A stretch of DNA of 64,000 nt, taken from the NCBI RefSeq assembly GCF_022201045.2, contig NC_068557.1, positions 2,170,001 through 2,234,000 on the forward strand. Direction: 5' to 3'. Positions 57,958-64,000 of this stretch are shown one piece after another; position 1 is the stretch's first letter; each line of letters begins with the position of its first letter. The notes below the pieces were generated by a model. It was not told the DNA's origin. It made no database searches and saw only the letters and a program-made list of their open reading frames with translations. The position numbers and the translations under genes were made by a program. The DNA is from Citrus sinensis (lineage: Eukaryota; Streptophyta; Magnoliopsida; Sapindales; Rutaceae).

Positions 57958-58756
57958 CAACGTAGCCATAGTTTTATTAAAAATTTTGTTATTGTATTAA
58001 GTATTATGCATCAAAATCATCACAAATGGTTTGGCAAAAGGGTAATTTGGTTCTTGCAGCTTGTGGTGCTGTGTTTACCGGACTCTCCCCAATCTGAAAA
58101 ACATATCAATGTTGAATATTGCTACAAGCTACAAGATTCAATTCCAACATCAACTTTTGGTATATCTTTAGTCAATTCTGAATCAGTAAAACAATTCCCA
58201 AATTTATTTTATTATATGAAGCAAGTGATAAGACAATTCAACTATATAAGGACAGAATTATTTTTATTATCTTCCGAGCTTTGACGGGACTCAGTAATTG
58301 GGAAGAATTTTGACTACAAAGATTGCCAACATCATCAACTTCCAAAACACTATTCAATTGAATTCTGTTTCTACTACCCAAAAAGAGAGAGGGAGAGGGG
58401 AAAAAAGAGGGACAGTTGTGGCGGTGCCTAACTGCCCATTTTGGCTAATTACACTGCCATCCCTCTTATAGTCTTATTTGCTGCAAGTTGAAAATATTAG
58501 AGACTTTAAACTTTTAACATATAAATCCTATATATTTCTATTATTTATATTTGTATCCTAGACCCCAGTTGATTATTATGAAATTTTTTATATTATTATT
58601 TCGTCATGTATTAATATTATTGATAAATTAATTTTTTTATTACATATTTAAATTATTTATTGTAGATTAAATACATTTTATACAGAAACAGACATCAATT
58701 TATTATTATTTTTTTTGAACACCCAACAATGAGCTACCAAAAACTCACATTGTTTA
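57958..58756. other. Intergenic; open frame 58006-58284 of doubtful meaning
   Basis: The 92-codon frame (start MHQNHHKWFGKRVIWFLQLV) has no recognised domain. It is too uncertain to call a gene. A purine-rich run lies at 58380-58412. Confidence 0.4.
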
Positions 58757-59033
58757 GGTCTTGTTTATGATTAAAGTACTGTAACTTTTAATTACAACTG
58801 TTGTGGAAAAAAATTATAATTATAAAATAAAAATTAATAATATATAATAAATATAATTTTTAAATAATAATTTTAATAAAATTATTAAAGATATAATATA
58901 ATAAATTTTTCACTATAGAGATATAAATCAAATTAATTTCATTTCCATAATACAAAAGTTGGTATTTATTAAGCACTTTAGTACTTTAACTTTTTAAGGT
59001 ACAGCTACCCAACCTCAATCCCGAATAAGGCCC
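58757..59033. mobile_element. Diverged Tourist-like MITE
   Basis: The interior matches 24480-24690 (ttattaaagatataatat and neighbours) and the right end 'acccaacctcaatcccgaat' is kept. The ends have drifted (GGTCTTGTTTATG...AAGGCCC), flanked by TTA on the left and TAG on the right. Confidence 0.65.
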
Positions 59034-59888
59034 TAGTTAACAATGGTTATGATATGTACTTGTAAAACTCGCTCCTCAAATGGTCAAACCATATGAGAAT
59101 GACCCCATTTAGGTGAATCCAAAAGCAAATTGTGCGGCCCCAAGTCTAAAGCAGAGAAATTTTTACTATGTGACAGCATCAACAGAAGAACAAGCAACCA
59201 AAGATTCAAAATTGATCATTTTGATTTATATGAGGAAGCTGCCTCAAAATCTATTACATATAAAATCTGCAGAGCTGGAAATCTAACAACAATAATGATA
59301 TTACATTCACAGCAGACCGGCTTAAACCTATTAGTATGTACCAGCTGCACCATAACTTTGACAACTTTCCTGCATTATCATTAAAAAACGAAAATGCAAA
59401 AGTAAATAAAAACGAAGTACAAGCTTCTGTAGACACCATATTCACTAAGTAACAAGCTTCTGTAGACACCATATTCACTAAGTAACGATAACTGCATCAT
59501 TTGGAGCCTATAATAACAAAAGAACTGGCACATGTATGAACTAATCTTATGTTCAAAGGTTTCAAATTCCTGTTAAAAGTAAAAAATTCTTAAGATGAAG
59601 GCAGAACATTTAGCAAAGATTATGAACTCAAAAATGATGAATACAGAAATTTAAAAGCATTCCTTGCAGGGACAATTTGGTTTGACTTTGAGACATTTCA
59701 AAAAATTTAAGAGATATAGGAGAATCTGAAGGTTCAAAAAGTCTTTGGTAAAGTTTGCTCAAAAAGAAAAATCTTGTTTTTGAAGATTCCATGCCATAAA
59801 TCAACAGAAACTTATAAAGAATTAACATATAGAAACTTCTTCCAATAGAATCATAAAGCAGGAAGCAATCACAAATACACAAGACTTA
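59034..59888. other. 3' region of the 516-aa gene
   Basis: Probably includes the 3' UTR of the minus-strand gene. A 33-bp unit (acaagcttctgtagacacca and onward) is present twice in tandem at 59419-59484. No gene is seen. Confidence 0.5.
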
Positions 59889-62611
59889 CTAAGCCCATCT
59901 TTTCGGTGGAGCTGCATCCTTTGATGCCGTCAGAGGTTGCCTTCTAGCCTTCTTGAATTCTCCTCTAACAGGAGACTGCTTCTGCCTCAGAGAAGAAGTT
60001 GTTCTAGACTTCTGATTTGTTGGTGTTTCTCGAAGAGGACTTGACTGAGGCTTTTTGGATCTGCCCATTGGCTTCAGCAAAGAACTTGAGACTTTTGGTG
60101 ATACTGATCTCTGTCTACTTGTTGAGGCAAGTTGTCCCCTTCGAAGAGGGATGTCTTGAAATTTAGCCATGGGACTTTGAGGAGGGGAGTCTTGAAATTT
60201 AGCAGCTGAATCTCGAAGAGGGGTGTCTTGGAATTTCGCTACTGGAACTACTGGTAGGTCAGTGGCTACTGCTCGGTCGCTGGCTACTATTTGCTTGATC
60301 GCTACAAGTCGGTTCTTGGAAGGGGAATCTGAATCTGAAGAAGAAGGGCTAGTAGTACTGTCCATATCATAAATAACATTATTTACCATGGTGGGAAGTT
60401 GCCAGCAGTTCGAGTCTGAGGCTGAGGTTGAGGCAGAAGAGGAAGATCTCTGTTGCCTTGTCAACTGCACTACCTGTATTTGGTGACATGATTTTTCTAA
60501 GAGCTCATTAACGAATTTCATAACATTCAAGCTGTATACATGAAAGGTTCATGAATAGATGCTATTTCTTGAAATAGAAGACTGCAGAATGAGCTTCTCT
60601 TCCTAACACTGAGTTTGACAATTGATTTTATAAGAATTCACACTAATATTCACTCCAGCTTCCATTTAATTTCAACTGCTAATTCCCTTATCTCGACAAA
60701 TGCATTCAGTAACATTGATTTCTCACCTTTTGTTCTAAGACCAACATGTCCTTCTTAAGTCTTGTGATTATAAAGTTCTTTCTAAGTATGATGTCTTCCA
60801 ACTCTGAGATCCTCTGTTATCAATAAAAAGAACTAAGTTAATCTTGGTCAGAAGAAAAAATCTAATATGAAATGAAGGGGATATAAATGAAAAACTACCT
60901 TTGAACCTCTGACATTAGTTGACTGAACTAAGGTGGTTAGCTCTTTTATGGTGGTGTCTTTCTCTTCACACTCCTTCCTTAGATTGCAGATATCTTGTTC
61001 TATTGAAAAGCCGCTCATCTGCACAAGAATTTGAAATCACAAAAATGAAAAGTTGTTGCAATGCTTAAGCATCATCACAGAATGGACAATAATTTGATCC
61101 TTAATTGGTACTTGAATAATCATTCAAAATGGAAACTTGCACATTTGTACTTCACAAGATTGATTCAATGAAATTCAAGAACCAATTTACTATAAGATCA
61201 AAGTTCAAATATTGATGGATATCGACTAATCTATCTGAACTTCAATGAGAAATCCCAGGTGTAAACAAAGTTTTGGGATCTTCCATTACCTGGAATTCTG
61301 CAGCAGATATGCCACTTGATGATGCCCAGTCTGACAGGTCAGACATGCGGCGCTCCTCTTGTTCTGACTCAATTGCATGAATCATTTTATACGGCATCAT
61401 CTCATCCCCACTGGAGTTTTTTCCAGCACAACTACCCTGCTACCAAATTAATAAGATAGTGAGAGTAAGTGTCTCATCTCAGATAACCTGTGTATGCAAG
61501 GCTAACATTCTACGGGACAATGAAGTTAAAATTTACCGCAAACCCTGAAAGCTGGTTATGATGCTGATCACAGAGCCAACAACCACAATCAACAAAATTG
61601 ATTTTGTCGCTGCCAAAAGTTTCGCTTTGGGCTGATTCTGCTTTCCCACTTAATGACATGTTGGCTATGATTCCTTGCTGGTCCTTAACGTAATACAACT
61701 GTTCACATAGGCTGTCAAGCTTCTGCTGCATGCTTGATAGCACCTGATCCTGGAAAAGCATTAGCAATGGTAAAACAAATTAAACCGGATCATAGCAGCT
61801 TCAATGTGAAAGATCACTAAGAATAATCAAAATGAAATGCAAACTATTTGTTAACGAATTGTCATACAATTCATCCAATTAACCGGGTCAAATATTGATA
61901 CAAAAATACTTTATTGATTGAAAAATAATCTTCGCCAGCAAATCATATCAAATCTAACTAAGTTTATGCACAGTGAAATTCAAACGAATAAACATTACTT
62001 GATTACAAGTTAAACAGATAAACATTCAGGCGAATTAAATACATGGAGTTGCTAAAAGAAAAATAATTATATAAACATACAGTTGAATGTTATGTACAGG
62101 GAATTTGTGGCAGAATTTTTTTGAAAAAAATTTAAAAAAAAAGTCATCAATTTTTTTATTTAAGGCAATTTAAAAACAAACCCATTAAAGCAGAAGAGTT
62201 AAAATCACAAACCCTAAACTCCACAGATTTTGTAAGCTGTGAAATGAGCCGATTCTTCTTCGACTCCGCAGCGGCAACGCCTATAACGGCAACAATCAGA
62301 AACCTCTGAATGGGAGAGAAGAGCTCCCAAGCCACGGCTTCCTCTCGGCTTAGCCCGCCCTTAACAGCGCGAGCTGAGCTGGCTTTGTCAGCGTTCACAA
62401 GCCGGCCTTCTAACGACACCCACGCCAGATTTCTTCTCGAGACCGGCTCGCTCGGCCTTTTGAAATTGCTCGAGAGCCGGCGAGGCGAAGGGGAAGGCAT
62501 TGAACGGAATGCATTGAGAGAGACTAACGCTGGCGGCGGCGGCATCTGAGCCATTTGTGCAGCGGAGCGCGAGCCGGGGCCGAAGCCGGGGTCATTGTCG
62601 GCTTCGTGCAT
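59889..62611 (-). CDS. Uncharacterised plant coiled-coil protein, 516 aa, 6 exons
   Basis: Exons in order: 62213-62611, 61537-61749, 61290-61436, 60899-61018, 60727-60813, 59889-60473. All junctions are phase 0 with GT-AG ends, total 1551 nt = 516 codons plus stop. The ATG at 62611 (MHEADNDPGFGPG) is chosen because the longer frame upstream has no ATG. The last acceptor is placed at 60474 since only 'VVQLTRQQ' continues the frame of exon 5. Features: Pro-rich N terminus, a helical stretch with hydrophobic FLIVAVIGVAAAES near residues 107-120, coiled-coil segments about 134-160 and 255-325 (RISELEDIILRKNFIITRLK), a CGCWLCDQHH cluster (Cys188, 190, 193), a Ser-rich and basic tail with three AKFQD-x-P repeats (60130-60250), and the ending PPKRWA. 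A cytoskeletal or scaffold role would suit the make-up, but I do not recognise the protein. Confidence 0.88.
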
Positions 62612-62892
62612 GAGAGGTTTTGAATTTTTAAAAGAGAGTAGTGAGAACAAAAGGAGGAGCGTGATTACAGGGACATTATTGAATTGAAATTGAATTTTTT
62701 ATTTTTTTTTGGGTTTTGGGGAAATTTTATTTTGATCGGTGAGATTTGAATTGAATGAATAAGCGAGTTACTATTATTGTTTGTATTTAATTGAATTCTG
62801 TAAATTTGAATTTTTTCCATTCGAGAGGGAAAACGTCGAACTTGAAGCCGCAAGGCACCCGAGTTGAACGTTGAAGGAGCATCTGGGCTTTT
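62612..62892 (-). promoter_or_regulatory. Leader and proximal promoter of the 516-aa gene
   Basis: AT-rich leader on the minus strand. No clear TATA box is seen. Confidence 0.4.
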
Positions 62893-62902
62893 GACACGTG
62901 TC
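62893..62902. promoter_or_regulatory. Palindromic G-box / ABRE-like site
   Basis: GACACGTGTC, a perfect 10-bp palindrome around the CACGTG core, lies about 285 bp upstream of the ATG at 62611. bZIP or bHLH factors bind such sites in plants. Function here is inferred. Confidence 0.5.
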
Positions 62903-64000
62903 CGCTTTCTTTTCATTTGGCTTTATTTTTGTTAATACTTTTTGCTTTTGTAATCAAATTTCGAAATTTGAAATTATTTTTTTCCAAAAAAAATGATATG
63001 GTATTGGAGAATAGTGGATAGTGTATTGGATTAGATATGGTAATTAGTTTTAAACAAATCTTGTCTATATAGAATAATTCCACATCTATTTGTTGGCATT
63101 AAGTTAACTTCCAAATATCAACACTCAACAGATTTACTTTGAAATTTTTCAAGAACGTTAACAAAATTTATTAACTTTGAAAATCAACTTTATAGAATAA
63201 TATCATTCTTTTTAAGTTGTAAATGATATTTTAATTATAACAATTTTGTAAAAAAAAATTAAATTTAAAAATCTACTAATAAATTCGTCAGAATTCCTTA
63301 ATTAACTCTTGTAATGGTATAGCCTAAAGTTTTTACACTTATAATAAACCGAATCTACTTCTAAATATTTAAAAAATAAATAAACAGTCATAATTCACAT
63401 CAAGATATAAAATCTGAAATTAACAACTGTAAATAAAGGAAATACTGTAGTTATCTAAGTGGAAACTTCATAATTTTCATTTTACGATCTAAGTTGTCAG
63501 TTTAGAGCAACGACTCAAATATATATATCTTTAATTTTATTCTTTTGAATTAAATGTAATTAGACCCTTTTGGGCCCAACATACAATAATTTATCGAGCA
63601 TCTTTATAATATAAGGGTACAAGTAAACTTTAAACTTTTCTTACAAAATGATGGGGTAGGCGACAAACGTGCAATTAGTTGGAACTCAGCACCCACTTAT
63701 ATATTCACACAAAACATGTTCCTCATATTTATATATCCTTAATTTTGTTAAAATATCACTCGAATTGGACTTAAAGATGTGTTTGGGTTAACGATGGACT
63801 TGGATTCCAATGGTGGCCTGAAGCCTAGTAAACAAAGTAAGAGAAGTTGTGATATTTGACCCCTTAGTTACATCTCACCAGTTCCCACGAATCATTTTTA
63901 TATTAATACTTATTATTATTTTATGAAATGACTTTAAAGAGTAAATAGTTTTTAGGTTCGCCCACATAATAATTCCTATTAATATCTAATTTAGCTATTT
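62903..64000. other. Intergenic to the window end, no gene
   Basis: AT-rich, without convincing frames, RNA genes or element ends. Confidence 0.55.

Noticed and set aside
58006..58284. 92-codon frame as a small gene
   Set aside because: No domain, AT-rich setting, no supporting splice or promoter signal.
60474..60530. Longer start of the last exon of the 516-aa gene (LNVMKFVNELLEK)
   Set aside because: No acceptor puts this stretch in phase with exon 5. The acceptor at 60474-60475 gives EQK followed by VVQLTRQQ in frame.

Overview
The window reads as nuclear DNA of a dicot plant: AT-rich, with GT-AG introns, Ty1/copia and Ty3/gypsy LTR elements, hAT, MULE and Tourist-type DNA elements, and tRNA-derived SINEs. 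The P450 proteins look like the CYP706 family, and a Citrus or related Sapindales source would fit. That species guess is from general familiarity and was not tested.

Left part (about 1-45 kb): a tandem cluster of CYP706-like cytochrome P450 genes, all on the + strand and all with one short phase-0 intron. Four copies look intact: 1-1667 (5' end outside the window), 4944-6658, 32954-34654 and 35891-37669. One copy (21694-23379) is full length but carries a one-base frameshift. There is a truncated 5' end at 20539 and at least seven decayed fragments. Non-coding flanks were copied with the genes, so blocks recur across the region. Mobile elements break the array up: a copia relic at 11161-15960 with a hAT element nested in it, a MULE with captured host-gene exons at 17334-20040, a copia element inserted into a P450 pseudogene at 25933-30337, a copia relic at 39897-43727 that reads into P450 exon 2, solo LTRs at 9626 and 37767, SINEs and MITEs.

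Middle (45-51 kb): an intronless histone H3.1 gene on the - strand closes the P450 array. Short antisense H3 relics downstream of two P450 copies suggest the H3 gene marked one edge of the duplicated unit. Next come a textbook non-autonomous hAT element (47205-49678, exact 8-bp target duplication), two minus-strand SINEs and a broken germin-like gene.

Right part (51-64 kb): two ordinary, apparently intact minus-strand host genes whose exon structures close in frame. One encodes 488 aa in 4 exons (51618-55818), the other 516 aa in 6 exons (59889-62611). I cannot assign a function to either. Two MITE-like elements lie between them and the last 1.4 kb holds no gene I can see.

Functionally, the P450s are ER-anchored monooxygenases of a family whose known members oxidise terpenes. 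Copies 4 and 5 share changes in substrate- and fold-critical motifs, which suggests divergence within the cluster. No wholly new biological system is evident. The most notable structures are the gene-capturing MULE and hAT elements, the recombinant P450 copy and the retrotransposon-P450 fusion reading frame.
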